A stretch of DNA of 64,000 bases from Streptomyces sp. RKAG290 (GTDB lineage: Bacteria; Actinomycetota; Actinomycetes; Streptomycetales; Streptomycetaceae), in contig NZ_JAJOZC010000001.1 of the NCBI RefSeq assembly GCF_023701695.1, positions 1,426,001 through 1,490,000 on the forward strand, given 5' to 3'. Shown one piece after another: positions 1-12,122 of this stretch (positions within the stretch are counted from its first letter, which is position 1; every line of letters begins with the position of its first letter). The notes under the pieces are model-generated. The model searched no databases and was not told where the DNA came from. It saw only the letters and a list, made by a program, of their open reading frames with translations. Made by a program: the position numbers and the translations under genes.

Positions 1-94
1 CTCGTACGGGCCCCCTGGGGTGGTCCGGCCGGTCATCTCCTCGGTAGCCTCACCGGGCACAGCAATCGAGCGTGCTTGTGAGTGAGGATCAGTC

Positions 95-646
95 GTGCCC
101 CTGCCCTTCCTGACGGCCGACCGCGCATTTGACGCGAGCGCTGAGGATGTCGCGCTGCCGTTCGACGACCACGACAGCTGGCGGCGTCCCTACCGTCCCG
201 GCCCGTGGCGGGTCGCGGCCGCGGCCACCCTGCTGCTGCTTGCCTCGTTCATCCTGTTCGCCGGGATGATCACCGCGTTCGCCGGGGCACTGCCCGGGGC
301 GGGCGCATGTCTCGCGCTCGCCCTCGCGGTGATCCTCTGCGCCCTGCGGATGCTGCGGATCGGCGCCTGGGTGAGCCGGCACGGCGTACGCCGCGTCGGG
401 TTCTTCCGGACGACGACCGTGCCGTGGAACCGCGCCACCGCGGTCCGTACGGTGCAGCAGCCGGTGAAGTGGCTCGGGTTCCCGCGGACGGTGCAGGGGC
501 AGGCCCTGATCGTCGTACGCAAGGGTGGCCACGCGGTGCCGCCGCTGCTCACGGACTCCAACGCGGATTTTCTTACGCGGGGGGAGGCGTTCGATCGGGC
601 CGCCGACACGATCGAGGCGTGGGGGGATGAGTACAGGCGCCCCTAG
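95..646 (+). CDS. PH-like domain membrane protein
   Basis: A 183-residue protein beginning with GTG; a GAGG ribosome-binding-like stretch lies about 8 nt upstream. Residues about 35-62 and 65-85 are two adjacent hydrophobic helices (a hairpin membrane anchor). The remaining cytoplasmic part (about 88-175) is a small beta-rich segment with basic and aromatic positions typical of the bacterial PH-like domains found in many Streptomyces membrane proteins. No catalytic motif is visible. It is the only plus-strand gene at this end; its neighbour at 713-1216 is convergent. The fold assignment is by general resemblance and its function is unknown. Confidence 0.72.
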   Translation: MPLPFLTADRAFDASAEDVALPFDDHDSWRRPYRPGPWRVAAAATLLLLASFILFAGMITAFAGALPGAGACLALALAVILCALRMLRIGAWVSRHGVRRVGFFRTTTVPWNRATAVRTVQQPVKWLGFPRTVQGQALIVVRKGGHAVPPLLTDSNADFLTRGEAFDRAADTIEAWGDEYRRP

Positions 647-678
647 CCTGTGCCGGAGCCGCGTCCGGCGGCCGGGTG

Positions 679-733
679 TCCTCGAACGCCGGACGGGCTC
701 GAAAGACTGTCCTCAAGCGCCGGACTGGCTTGA
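679..733. repeat. Tandem pair of short imperfect palindromic repeats
   Basis: Two 24-bp units (679-702 and 710-733) agree at about 20 of 24 positions and are spaced 31 bp apart. Each has a CGCCGGA core flanked by complementary ends; in the second unit CCTCAAG pairs with CTTGAGG. They lie between the convergent genes at 95-646 and 713-1216 and could act as a terminator for either side. The second unit supplies the stop codon and last codons of the minus-strand gene. Similar CGCCGGA-centred palindromes are common in Streptomyces intergenic DNA. Confidence 0.6.
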
Positions 734-1216
734 GGTGCCGGGTGCGCTTGATGTGTCCGGCAGGTCCGGGGCGGGAGCCGGGCGGTTGTGGAGTGCGATG
801 GCTCGTTGCATGGCCTTGCGGGCCCTGGGGGTGTCGCGGGCGTCCTGGTAGGCGACGGCCAGCCGGAACCAGCAGCGCCAGTCGTCCGGCGCGTCCTCCG
901 TCTCCTCCTGCCGGCGTGCGAACACCGCGTCGGCGGAGTCCCGGTCGATCCGGCCGCTCGGGGTGCGGACCAGCTCGTCGACCGGCAGCCCGCCCTCGGC
1001 GTCGAGTTCCGCGGCCAGGGCGTTGGCCCGCCGCACGAACTGGGTGTTCTTCCAGAGGAACCAGATGCCGATCAACGGCAGGATGAGCACGGCGACCCCG
1101 AAGGTCACCGTGAGCAGCGTGCCGTGCCGGATGAGCAGGAAGCCACGGCTGCCGACCAGGCCGAAGTAGAAGACCAGGACGGCGGCCGTGACAACGTAAG
1201 TGATCTTTGCGCGCAT
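713..1216 (-). CDS. Two-TM membrane protein with C-terminal TPR-like segment
   Basis: A 167-residue protein with two N-terminal membrane helices (about residues 5-27 and 35-55). A cytoplasmic segment follows in which residues about 110-145 (DWRCWFRLAVAYQDARD and onwards) resemble one tetratricopeptide unit. It starts with ATG 14 nt after the dapB stop and is very probably cotranscribed with dapB, a neighbourhood usual in Streptomyces. The Ser/Pro-rich C-terminal tail runs into a palindromic repeat that supplies the TGA stop. The molecular function is unknown; a scaffold or interaction role is only inferred. Confidence 0.75.
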   Translation of the reverse strand: MRAKITYVVTAAVLVFYFGLVGSRGFLLIRHGTLLTVTFGVAVLILPLIGIWFLWKNTQFVRRANALAAELDAEGGLPVDELVRTPSGRIDRDSADAVFARRQEETEDAPDDWRCWFRLAVAYQDARDTPRARKAMQRAIALHNRPAPAPDLPDTSSAPGTSSQSGA

Positions 1217-1230
1217 GACGGTGGGCTCAG

Positions 1231-3394
<2,164 letters not shown>

Positions 3395-3398
<4 letters not shown>

Positions 3399-5623
3399 TT
3401 GGCGGCGTCGTCCTTCTTCTCGTCCTCTTCACCCTCGACGACCGGGATCAGCGAGAGCTTGCCGCGGGAGTCGATCTCGGCGATCTCGACCTGGACCTTG
3501 GAACCGACCGCGAGCACGTCCTCGACGTTCTCCACGCGCTTGCCACCGGCGAGCTTGCGGATCTGCGAGATGTGCAGCAGGCCGTCCTTGCCCGGCATGA
3601 GCGACACGAACGCACCGAAGGTGGTGGTCTTGACGACCGTACCCAGGTAGCGCTCGCCGACCTCCGGCATGGTCGGGTTGGCGATCGCGTTGATCGTGGC
3701 GCGCGCGGCCTCGGCCTGCGAGCCCTGCTGGGCACCGATGTAGATGGTGCCGTCGTCCTCGATCGTGATGTCGGCGCCGGTGTCCTCCTGGATCTGGTTG
3801 ATCATCTTGCCCTTGGGGCCGATGACCTCACCGATCTTGTCCACCGGGATCTTGACGGTGATGATCCGCGGGGCGTTCGGGGACATCTCGTCCGGGACGT
3901 CGATGGCCTCGTTCATCACGTCGAGGATGTGGAGGCGGGCGTCACGGGCCTGCTTCAGCGCGGCGGCCAGGACCGAGGCGGGGATGCCGTCGAGCTTGGT
4001 GTCGAGCTGGAGCGCGGTCACGAACTGCTTCGTACCGGCGACCTTGAAGTCCATGTCACCGAACGCGTCCTCGGCACCGAGGATGTCGGTGAGGGCGACG
4101 TAGTGGGTCTTGCCGTCGATCTCCTCGGAGATCAGACCCATGGCGATACCGGCGACGGCGGCCTTGAGGGGCACACCGGCGTTCAGCAGCGACATGGTGG
4201 AGGCGCAGACCGAGCCCATGGACGTCGAGCCGTTGGAGCCCAGCGCCTCGGAGACCTGGCGGATCGCGTAGGGGAAGTCCTCGCGCGACGGCAGCACCGG
4301 CACGATGGCGCGCTCGGCGAGCGCACCGTGGCCGATCTCGCGGCGCTTGGGCGAGCCCACGCGGCCGGTCTCGCCGACGGAGTACGGCGGGAAGTTGTAG
4401 TTGTGCATGTAGCGCTTGCGGGTCACCGGGGAGAGGGTGTCCAGCTGCTGCTCCATACGGAGCATGTTGAGGGTGGTGACGCCCAGGATCTGGGTCTCGC
4501 CACGCTCGAAGAGCGCCGAGCCGTGCACGCGCGGGATGGCCTCGACCTCGGCGGCGAGCGTACGGATGTCCGTGACGCCGCGGCCGTCGATGCGGACCTT
4601 GTCCTTGATGACGCGCTCGCGGACCAGCTTCTTGGTCAGCGCGCGGTAGGCACCGGAGATCTCCTTCTCGCGGCCCTCGAAGGCCGGGAGCAGCTTCTCG
4701 CCGGCGATCTCCTTGATGCGGTCCAGCTCCGCCTCGCGCTCCTGCTTGCCGGCGATGGTGAGCGCCTTGGCGAGCTCGGTGCTGACGGCGCCGGTGAGCG
4801 CCTTCAGGACGTCGTCCTGGTAGTCGAGGAAGACCGGGAATTCGCCAGTGGGCTTGGCAGCCTTGGCGGCGAGGTCCGACTGGGCCTTGCAGAGCGACTT
4901 GATGAAGGGCTTCGCCGCTTCGAGACCGGCGGCGACGACCTCTTCGGTCGGGGCCTCGGCGCCGTCCTGGACGAGCTGGATGGTCTTCTCGGTGGCCTCG
5001 GCCTCGACCATCATGATCGCGACGTCGCCGTCCTCGAGGACGCGACCGGCGACGACCATGTCGAAGACGGCGTCCTCGAGCTCGGTGTGCGTCGGGAAGG
5101 CGACCCACTGGCCCTTGATCAGGGCGACGCGGGTGGCGCCGATCGGGCCGGAGAAGGGCAGGCCCGCCAGGATCGTGGAAGCGGAGGCGGCGTTGATCGC
5201 GACCACGTCGTACAGGTGGTCGGGGTTGAGCGCCATGATCGTCTCGACGATCTGGATCTCGTTGCGCAGGCCCTTCTTGAAGGAGGGGCGCAGCGGCCGG
5301 TCGATCAGGCGGCAGGTGAGGATCGCGTCCTCGGAGGGGCGGCCCTCCCGGCGGAAGAACGAGCCGGGGATCTTGCCGGCGGCGTACTGCCGCTCCTCGA
5401 CGTCCACCGTGAGGGGGAAGAAGTCGAGCTGGTCCTTGGGCCGCTTGGAAGCGGTGGTGGCCGACAGCACCATGGTGTCGTCGTCCAGGTACGCGACGGC
5501 GGAGCCGGCGGCCTGCTTGGCCAGGCGGCCCGTCTCGAAGCGGATGGTGCGGGTGCCGAAGGTTCCGTTGTCGATAACGGCCTCGGCGTAGTGGGTCTCG
5601 TTCTCCACTAGTGATTTCTCCAT
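3395..5623 (-). CDS. pnp: Polyribonucleotide nucleotidyltransferase (PNPase)
   Basis: PNPase degrades RNA phosphorolytically 3' to 5' and in Streptomyces also polymerises 3' tails. The 742-residue protein has the standard order: RNase PH-like domain 1, an all-helical linker, RNase PH-like domain 2 (about residues 340-560), a KH domain with [12 protein letters not shown], and an S1 domain with [10 protein letters not shown] near the C-terminus. The start at ATG 5623 gives [16 protein letters not shown], whose [10 protein letters not shown] part matches known Streptomyces PNPases; upstream in-frame sequence belongs to the structured leader. It is downstream of rpsO with a hairpin-rich spacer, so readthrough and processing probably set its level. 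Confidence 0.98.
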
Positions 5624-5668
5624 ACTCGTCGTCTTTCGTCCTGTCGCCCGTGTGGCGCAGGACGGTGC

Positions 5669-5772
5669 GGAGAGGCGCACCTTGTGTGCGGGGCCGGTCT
5701 TCGATCGAAGCTCCCGGGCGTTGTCCCGGGGGCCACTACCGAGGACCGGCGGCGGCCGTCGGGCGCCTCTCC
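5669..5772 (-). promoter_or_regulatory. Nested long-range stem-loop in the rpsO-pnp leader
   Basis: Three nested complementary segments can form one long stem. The outer arms are 5669-5678 and 5763-5772 (10 bp, GGAGAGGCGC with its complement), the middle arms 5693-5699 and 5744-5750 (7 bp), and the inner arms 5711-5718 and 5725-5732 (8 bp including a G-U pair). The structure lies in the pnp leader, 46-149 nt before the start codon. In other Streptomyces the rpsO-pnp intergenic hairpin is a known RNase III cleavage site and part of pnp autoregulation; that role here is inferred from position and foldability. Confidence 0.7.
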
Positions 5773-5829
5773 TCGTCTGGTGTTGTACGTCCAGGTTACT
5801 GAGGTTGACCCCGGTACCGCACGTACGGC

Positions 5830-5868
5830 AAAGGGAGCGGCCCCCTGGAAGTGGGCACCGCTCCCTTT
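5830..5868 (-). terminator. Hairpin downstream of rpsO (terminator/attenuator)
   Basis: There is a perfect 11-bp inverted repeat, AAAGGGAGCGG at 5830-5840 and its complement at 5858-5868, separated by 17 nt that can add CCC/GGG pairs. It lies 10 nt after the rpsO stop. No long T tract follows, so partial readthrough into pnp is plausible. Confidence 0.75.
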
Positions 5869-5878
5869 CGCAACGTCT

Positions 5879-6169
5879 TTACTTGGCGCCGCCGGCCGCG
5901 CCACGGCGGATGCCGAGGCGGTCGACGAGCGCACGGAAGCGCTGGATGTCCTTCTTGGCCAGGTACTGCAGGAGGCGGCGACGCTGGCCGACCAGGATCA
6001 GCAGACCACGACGGGAGTGGTGGTCGTGCTTGTGCGTCTTGAGGTGCTCCGTCAGGTCCGAGATCCGGCGGGAGAGCATGGCAACCTGAACCTCGGGGGA
6101 ACCGGTGTCGCCCTCCTTCTGCGCGAACTCGGTCATGATCTGCTTCTTCGTAGCGGCGTCGAGCGGCAC
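5879..6169 (-). CDS. rpsO: 30S ribosomal protein S15
   Basis: S15 binds 16S rRNA early in 30S assembly. The 96-residue protein has the near-invariant signatures [14 protein letters not shown] and [10 protein letters not shown]. The GTG start at 6169 (giving [10 protein letters not shown]) is fixed by an AGAGGAG ribosome-binding site 7 nt upstream and by agreement with the family N-terminus; upstream in-frame codons lie in the leader. pnp follows after two hairpins, the classical rpsO-pnp pairing. Confidence 0.98.
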   Translation of the reverse strand: MPLDAATKKQIMTEFAQKEGDTGSPEVQVAMLSRRISDLTEHLKTHKHDHHSRRGLLILVGQRRRLLQYLAKKDIQRFRALVDRLGIRRGAAGGAK

Positions 6170-6345
6170 GCGGTACTCCTCTAGGTGTTCGATGCGCCCA
6201 CGAGTGCCCCTGGTCTTGATCTCAGGGGAGCTTGAGTGACTCGGGAGCGAAGGTCCGATGAGCGCAGCTCCCAGGATGAACCGGGAACGCGTACACAAAC
6301 GGCCACAGCCAGACTACCAGCCGTTCGGAGCGCCCCTGACGGGCC

Positions 6346-7827
6346 TCAGCCCGTGAGGGCCCTGGCCCTGGCGAAGACGTCGAGGGCGGCCATGCAGAGC
6401 GGCACCAGGGAGAGCAGGATGGCGCTCTCCGTCAGGTCCAGGAGCCGGCCCCAGAACGGGGACAGGCCCTTGCGCGGTACGACCAGGGCGACCGCGGTGA
6501 GCAGGGCGGCGCCGGCGGCGACGGCGACGCAGAGCCAGGTCGTCCGGAGGTCGAGGGAGCCGTGGTCGCCGTACCGGGCCAGGTCGTCCAGGAGGCCGGC
6601 GGGCGGGTTCAGCGCGAGGCCGGTGATCAGCAGGCCGAGGGCGCCGATGCCCGCCGACAGCACGCAGGCGACCTGCGCGGTGTAGCGGAAGAGCCGGGCG
6701 CGCAGCAGCATCGCGAGTCCGGTGGCCAGTGCGAGCAGCTGGCCCCAGAGGCTGTCGGAGAAGCCGAGTACGGCGGCGGCCGCGACGACGAGGGCCGCGC
6801 ACCCGCCGACCAGGCCCAGCAGCATCTCGTGACCGCGGCGGGCCACGTCCGCGATGTGTGCGGCGTCGACGGGCAGGCCCGGGACGGCCGGGTGGGCGTC
6901 CGGCTCCGCGGCGTGGTCGTCGTAGCCGTCCGGGGCGGTGCGCGGCGCGGCGTATCCGATGGGCAGCCGGGCGAAGCGGGCCGAGAGGCCGGGCAGGAAG
7001 GCGACGAGTCCGATGCCGGCCGGGGCGCAGATGGCGGCGGCCCCGGTGGCGGAGGCTTCGGTGAGGATCGCCGCGAAGGCGGCCAGGGTGCCGGCGGTGG
7101 CGAGGAGGGCCGCCGCGACGAAGGGGGCGTCGCCGCTCGGGGTGAGTGCGGCCAGGACGACGGAGGCGGTCAGCACGGCGGCGCAGCCGAGCAGGAACTG
7201 CAGCCTGCCGGGACCCTGGCCGGCGTCCGGTCCGACGATGCCGGACCCGGCGAGGAGCATGAGCGGAAGTGCGCCGAGGCCCAGTGCGACGGCGCAGGCG
7301 CCGTCCGCGTAGATGCGGGCGCGCACCCCGGCGAAGGCGGTGAGCAGCAGTCCCGCCGAGCCCGCGGCGATGCCGGGCAGGCCGTGCATGTCGTGCCGGA
7401 CCGGATCGGCGGACCACAGCACGAGGCCCATCAGGAGGAGCAGGGTGACAGCCGCTGCCAGACCGGCGCCGCGCAGCAGGTCCTCGCTCCAGAGGTGGCG
7501 GTCGCGTCCGACGGCCGAGGCGATGGCGTCGGAGACGTCGTCGAAGACGGCGGGCGGCAGGGACTGGGCGAAGGGGCGCAGGAGGAGTATCTCGCCTTCG
7601 TGGACCTGCTGGGCGGCGAGGGTCCGGGCGCCGTCGAGGACGGTGCCGTCGCGGCGTACGAGGTGGTGGCCGGTGGGAGTGGCGACGGCCTGGGTCCGGC
7701 CGGAGAGGCGCAGGACCTCCGGGTAGATGTCGGCGACCGCGATGTCCTGGGGCAGTGCGACGTCGATCCGGCTGTCGGGCGCCACGACGGTGACACGGCA
7801 GAAGCCGGTCGCAGCGGTCGTACTCAC
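6346..7827 (-). CDS. eccD: Type VII secretion integral membrane protein EccD
   Basis: EccD is the pore-associated membrane component of the ESX translocon. The 493-residue protein begins with a YukD/ubiquitin-like domain (about residues 10-90, with beta-strand FCRVTVVAPDSRIDVALP). About eleven hydrophobic helices follow from residue 115 to the C-terminus. Length and architecture match actinobacterial EccD. The GTG start has GGGGGA about 7 nt upstream. It is divergent from eccC, with a perfect 31-bp palindrome between the two genes. The unusually small spacing to rpsO (176 bp) reflects the usual placement of the Streptomyces ESX locus beside rpsO-pnp. Confidence 0.95.
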   Translation of the reverse strand: MSTTAATGFCRVTVVAPDSRIDVALPQDIAVADIYPEVLRLSGRTQAVATPTGHHLVRRDGTVLDGARTLAAQQVHEGEILLLRPFAQSLPPAVFDDVSDAIASAVGRDRHLWSEDLLRGAGLAAAVTLLLLMGLVLWSADPVRHDMHGLPGIAAGSAGLLLTAFAGVRARIYADGACAVALGLGALPLMLLAGSGIVGPDAGQGPGRLQFLLGCAAVLTASVVLAALTPSGDAPFVAAALLATAGTLAAFAAILTEASATGAAAICAPAGIGLVAFLPGLSARFARLPIGYAAPRTAPDGYDDHAAEPDAHPAVPGLPVDAAHIADVARRGHEMLLGLVGGCAALVVAAAAVLGFSDSLWGQLLALATGLAMLLRARLFRYTAQVACVLSAGIGALGLLITGLALNPPAGLLDDLARYGDHGSLDLRTTWLCVAVAAGAALLTAVALVVPRKGLSPFWGRLLDLTESAILLSLVPLCMAALDVFARARALTG

Positions 7828-7843
7828 GTGTCGGTCCCCCTGA

Positions 7844-7874
7844 TTCGCGGTTGCGCACCCTGCGCAACCGCGAA
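7844..7874. promoter_or_regulatory. 31-bp perfect palindrome between eccD and eccC
   Basis: The arm TTCGCGGTTGCGCA (7844-7857), a 3-nt CCC centre and the exact complementary arm (7861-7874) lie 17 nt upstream of the eccD start codon in the divergent 190-bp region. It could be an operator for a dimeric regulator of both T7SS halves, or a hairpin in the eccD leader RNA. Placement close to the eccD ribosome-binding site suggests an effect on eccD expression. No T tract accompanies it. Confidence 0.65.
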
Positions 7875-8017
7875 CCTACCGGGAGTGAGGAACAGCCCTC
7901 TCGGCACGTAGGATCGCCGTCGCGCGGAGGCCAGTCCGCGAGCAGAGGCAGCCACGGGGGCGCCGGTGCGGATCCACCCGGCCCTTCGCCCGTCCGCACC
8001 GAGGGATTGATGTTCCG

Positions 8018-11000
8018 GTGAGCCAGATCGTCGTGAAGCGACCACCGCGGTCCCTGCCGCCGGAAGTTCCCTCGGACGGGTTGACTTTGGCGCCCCCTCC
8101 CGAGCTGCCGCGCGGGCAGCAGGAGGGTGTGCTGATGCAGATCCTGCCGGTGCTCGGCATGGGCTCGTCGGTGGTCTTCTTCTTCGCTCCGCAGGCCCCC
8201 GCGTTCATGCGGGTCATGGGTGTGCTGATGCTGGTGTCGACCGCCGCCATGACATTTGCGCAGCTGGTGCGTCACCGTCGGGGCACGCAGGGGCAGTTGG
8301 CGGATGTGCGGCGTGACTACCTCAAGTACCTGGCGCGGACGCGGCGTACGGTGCGCCGGACCGCGCGCGCCCAGCGCGATACGCAGTTGTATCTGCAGCC
8401 CGCCCCGGACCAGCTGTGGTCGATGGCCGCCGAGAGCGGCCGGGTGTGGCAACGGCGGTTGGGTGACGAGGACTTCGGCCAGGTGCGGCTCGGTCTCGGT
8501 GTGCAGCTGCTGTCGACTCCGCTGTCGGCGCCCGAGACGGCTCCGGTGGAGGAGCTGGAGCCGATGTGCGCGGGTGCGATGCAGCGGTTCCTGGCGGTGC
8601 ACGGCTCGTTGGACGGACTGCCGATGGCCGTCTCGATGCGGGCCTTCTACCACGTGACGGTGGCCGGCCCGCCGGAGTCGGCGCAGTCCACGGCGCGCGC
8701 GATGGTGGCCCAGCTGGTGACGATGCACTCGCCCGAGGATCTGGTGGTCGCGGTCGCGGCGGGGCCCGGTGCGGTGGCGCGCTGGGAGTGGACGAAGTGG
8801 CTGCCGCACGTCCAGGTGCCCGGTCAGTTCGACGGGGCCGGCGCGAAGCGGCTGTTCGGTGGCGGTCTGGATGAGCTGGAGCCGTTGCTGGCGCACCGGC
8901 TGGCGGGGCGGCCCCGGTTCGGCCGGGAGAACCGCCCGCTGCTGGACCAGCCGCACGTCGTGGTGATCCTGGACGGCGCGCGGGTGCCGCCGGACTCGCT
9001 GTTCGCGGCGGCCGAGGGGCTGCAGGGCGTGACGGTCGTGGAGGTGGTGCAGGGCGAGCCCGGCGAGCCGCGCGGCGGTCTGTCGGTGCTGGCGCGGCCG
9101 GGGCTGCTGCGTCTGGAGTCCGGGGCGGGTCTCGCGTACGAGGGGGTGCCGGACGGCATCTCGCTGCCCGCGGCCGAGGCGCTGGCCCGGCAGCTGGCGC
9201 CGCTCAGGCTGGGCGGGGGCGCGGACGACGAACCGCTGCTGGCCGAACTGGACTTCACCGATCTGCTGGGTCTGGGCGATGCGGAGGGCGTCGATGTGGC
9301 GCGCACCTGGCGGCCGCGGTCGGCCGCCGAGCGGCTGCGGGTGCCGATCGGGGTCGGTGAGGACGGTCTGCCGGTGATGCTGGACCTGAAGGAGGCGGCG
9401 CAGGAGGGCATGGGGCCGCACGGCCTGTGTGTCGGTGCGACCGGTTCGGGCAAGTCGGAGCTGCTGCGGACGCTGGTGCTGGGGCTGGCGGTCACGCACC
9501 CCTCCGAGACGCTGAACTTCGTGCTCGCGGACTTCAAGGGCGGTGCGACGTTCGCGGGCATGGCTCAGCTGCCGCACGTGGCGGCGGTGATCACCAACCT
9601 GGCCGACGACCTGACCCTGGTCGACCGGATGGGTGACGCGATCCGCGGTGAGCTGCAGCGCCGCCAGGAGCTGCTGCGGGCGGCGGGCAACTACGCCGGC
9701 ATCCACGAGTACGAGAAGGCGCGGGCGGCCGGTGCGGCGCTGGAGCCGCTGGCCTCGCTGGTCCTGGTCATCGACGAGTTCTCCGAACTGCTCACCGCCA
9801 AGCCCGACTTCATCGACATGTTCATCCAGATCGGCCGGATCGGCCGTTCGCTCGGCGTGCATCTGCTGCTGGCCTCGCAGCGGCTGGAGGAGGGGAAGCT
9901 GCGCGGGCTGGAGACGTACCTCTCGTACCGGATCGGGCTGCGGACCTTCTCGGCCGCCGAGTCGCGTACGGCGCTGGGTGTGCCGGACGCCTACCACCTG
10001 CCGTCCGTGCCCGGTTCCGGCTACCTCAAGTCCGGCACGGACGAGATGACCCGGTTCAAGGCGGCGTACGTGTCGGGGGCGTACCGCACCGGCGGTCCCG
10101 CGCTGCCGGTGGGGCAGCTGCCGGCCGAGCGGCGGGCGGCGTTGTTCAGTGCGCTGCCGGTGCCGGTCGAGTACCCGGCGCCGGACCCGGCCGAGCCGGT
10201 TGCCGTGCCGCCGGGCGCCCGGGACGACGCGCTCGCGGACACCGTCCTGGATGTGATCGTGCGCCGGCTGGAGGGGCAGGGGGTGCCGGCTCATCAGGTG
10301 TGGCTGCCGCCGCTGGACCGGGCGCCGACGCTGGATCAGCTGCTGCCGGGTCTCGCGGTGAGCGCGGATCGCGGTTTCACCGCTACGGAGTACAGCCGGC
10401 CCGGTGGGCTGACCGTCCCGGTCGGTCTGGTCGACAAGCCGTTCGAGCAGCGGCGCGAGGTGCTGTACCGGGACTTCTCCGGCGCGGCGGGGCACATGAT
10501 GGTGGTCGGCGGTCCGCAGTCCGGCAAGTCGACGGTGCTGCGGACGCTGATCTCGTCGTTCGCGCTCACCCACACCCCGCGGGAGGTGCAGTTCTACGGG
10601 CTCGACTTCGGCGGTGGCTCACTCGCCTCGCTGGCGGATCTGCCGCATGTGGGGGCATCGCCGCCCGGCTGGACCCGGAGCGGGTGCGGCGTACGGTCGC
10701 CGAGGTGGCGGGGGTGCTGGGCCGGCGGGAGGAGTTCTTCCGCTCCCACTCGATCGACTCCGTCGCCACCTACCGGCGCAGGCGCGCCCTCGGTGAACTG
10801 CCCGGCGAGCCGTGGGGTGATGTGTTCCTGGTCATCGACGGCTGGGGCGGGTTCCGGGCCGAGTACGAGATGCTGGAGCAGGTCGTCACCGACATCGCCG
10901 CGCGCGGACTCGGCTACGGCGTGCATGTCGTCGTCTCGGCCGCCCGCTACATGGAGGTGCGTGCGGCGCTGAAGGACCAGATCCTCGGGCGGCTCGAACT

Positions 11001-11975
11001 GCGGCTCGGCGACGCGATGGATTCCGAGTTCGACCGCAAGGTCGCCGCCAACGTGCCGGCCGGGGTGCCGGGCCGTGGTCAGGTGGCGGAGAAACTGCAC
11101 TTCATGGGCGCGCTGCCGCGCATCGACTCCGTCGCCGACGTGGCGGACCTCTCCGACGGAACGGCCGCGTTCGTCGCGGCGGTGCGGGCGGCCTGGACGG
11201 GTGCACCGGCACCGGCCGTACGGCTGCTGCCGCGCAGGCTGCCCGCGGAACAGCTGCCGAAGGGGTTCGAGTTCCCGCACCGGGGCGTCGCGATCGGCAT
11301 CGACGAGACGGATCTGGAGCCGGTGTTCGTCGACTTCGACACCGATCCCTTCTTCCTGGTGTTCGGTGAGAGCGAGTCGGGGAAGAGCAATCTGCTGCGG
11401 CTGATCGCGAAGCAGATCGCGGAGCGCTACTCCCCCGACGAGGCGAAGTTCGTCGTCGGCGACTACCGGCGGTCGCTGCTGGGCGCGCTGCCGGAGAGCC
11501 ATCTGCTGGAGTACGCGCCGATGGCGAGCTCGATGCGGATGCACATGGAGGCGCTGGCCGGTGTGTTCGCGCGCCGGCAGCCGCCGGCCGACGTCACCCC
11601 GCAGCAGCTGCACGACCGCAGCTGGTGGACGGGGCCGCAGATCTTCGTGGTCGTGGACGACTACGACCTGGTGGCGACGGGCGCGGGCAATCCGCTGGCC
11701 CCGCTGGCGGAGTACCTGCCGTTCGCCAGGGACACCGGGGTGCGGTTCGTCATCGCGCGCGGTTCGGCGGGGGCGTCGCGCGCGATGTACGAGACGTTCA
11801 TGCAGCGGATCAAGGAGCTGGGGGCGCAGGGTGTGGTGCTGTCCGGCGATCCGGCCGAGGGCGATCTGATCGGGCCGGTGCGCGGGCATCCGATGCCGCC
11901 GGGCGGGGGTACTTCGCGAGCCGCCGACGGGGGAATCCCCTCGTGCAGACCGGCCGGCTGCCGCAGCGGCGCTGA
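8018..11975 (+). CDS. eccC: Type VII secretion ATPase EccC (two frameshifts in this sequence)
   Basis: EccC is the FtsK/SpoIIIE-type motor that recognises and drives export of WXG100 substrates. It starts at GTG 8018. Two membrane helices (about residues 40-85) precede three ATPase domains with Walker A sequences GATGSGKS (about residue 470), GGPQSGKS (about 828) and GESESGKS (about 1113). The first domain has Walker B LVLVIDEF; the second has the weaker FLVIDGWG. The frame breaks twice. After LADLPHVG at the five-G run 10651-10655 the protein continues as GIAARLDPERV in another frame. At the five-G run 11905-11909 it continues as GYFASRRRGNPLVQ to the stop at 11975. Restoring one base at each site gives about 1319 residues, the normal family length. 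Confidence 0.9.
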
Positions 11976-12122
11976 CGCGGCTCGCCACTCCCGCAGCCGG
12001 GGCGGCGGGTGTGGCGAGCACAGATTCGTGCCGTCCGCTGGCGAATGGCTGACCAGGTCCCTCGCCGGCGCGGTGCCTGTACGGTGCCGTGCAGAGCCAC
12101 GTACGGAGAGGAACCTTTGACG

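Noticed and set aside
3572..5611. A 679-codon open frame on the plus strand opposite pnp
   Set aside because: It is a mirror of the highly biased pnp codons (GC-rich third positions), has no ribosome-binding site and encodes a low-complexity Asp/Leu/Gly/Val-rich product. pnp itself is unmistakable.
6314..10573. A 1419-codon minus-strand open frame crossing eccD and antisense to eccC
   Set aside because: It is a stop-poor shadow frame of high-GC genes. eccD in a different frame and eccC on the other strand explain the region.
10640..10670. Programmed ribosomal frameshift in eccC
   Set aside because: The site is a G run without a slippery heptamer, ribosome-binding spacer or pseudoknot, and EccC is not known to use recoding. 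A missing base is simpler, especially with a second identical case in the same gene.
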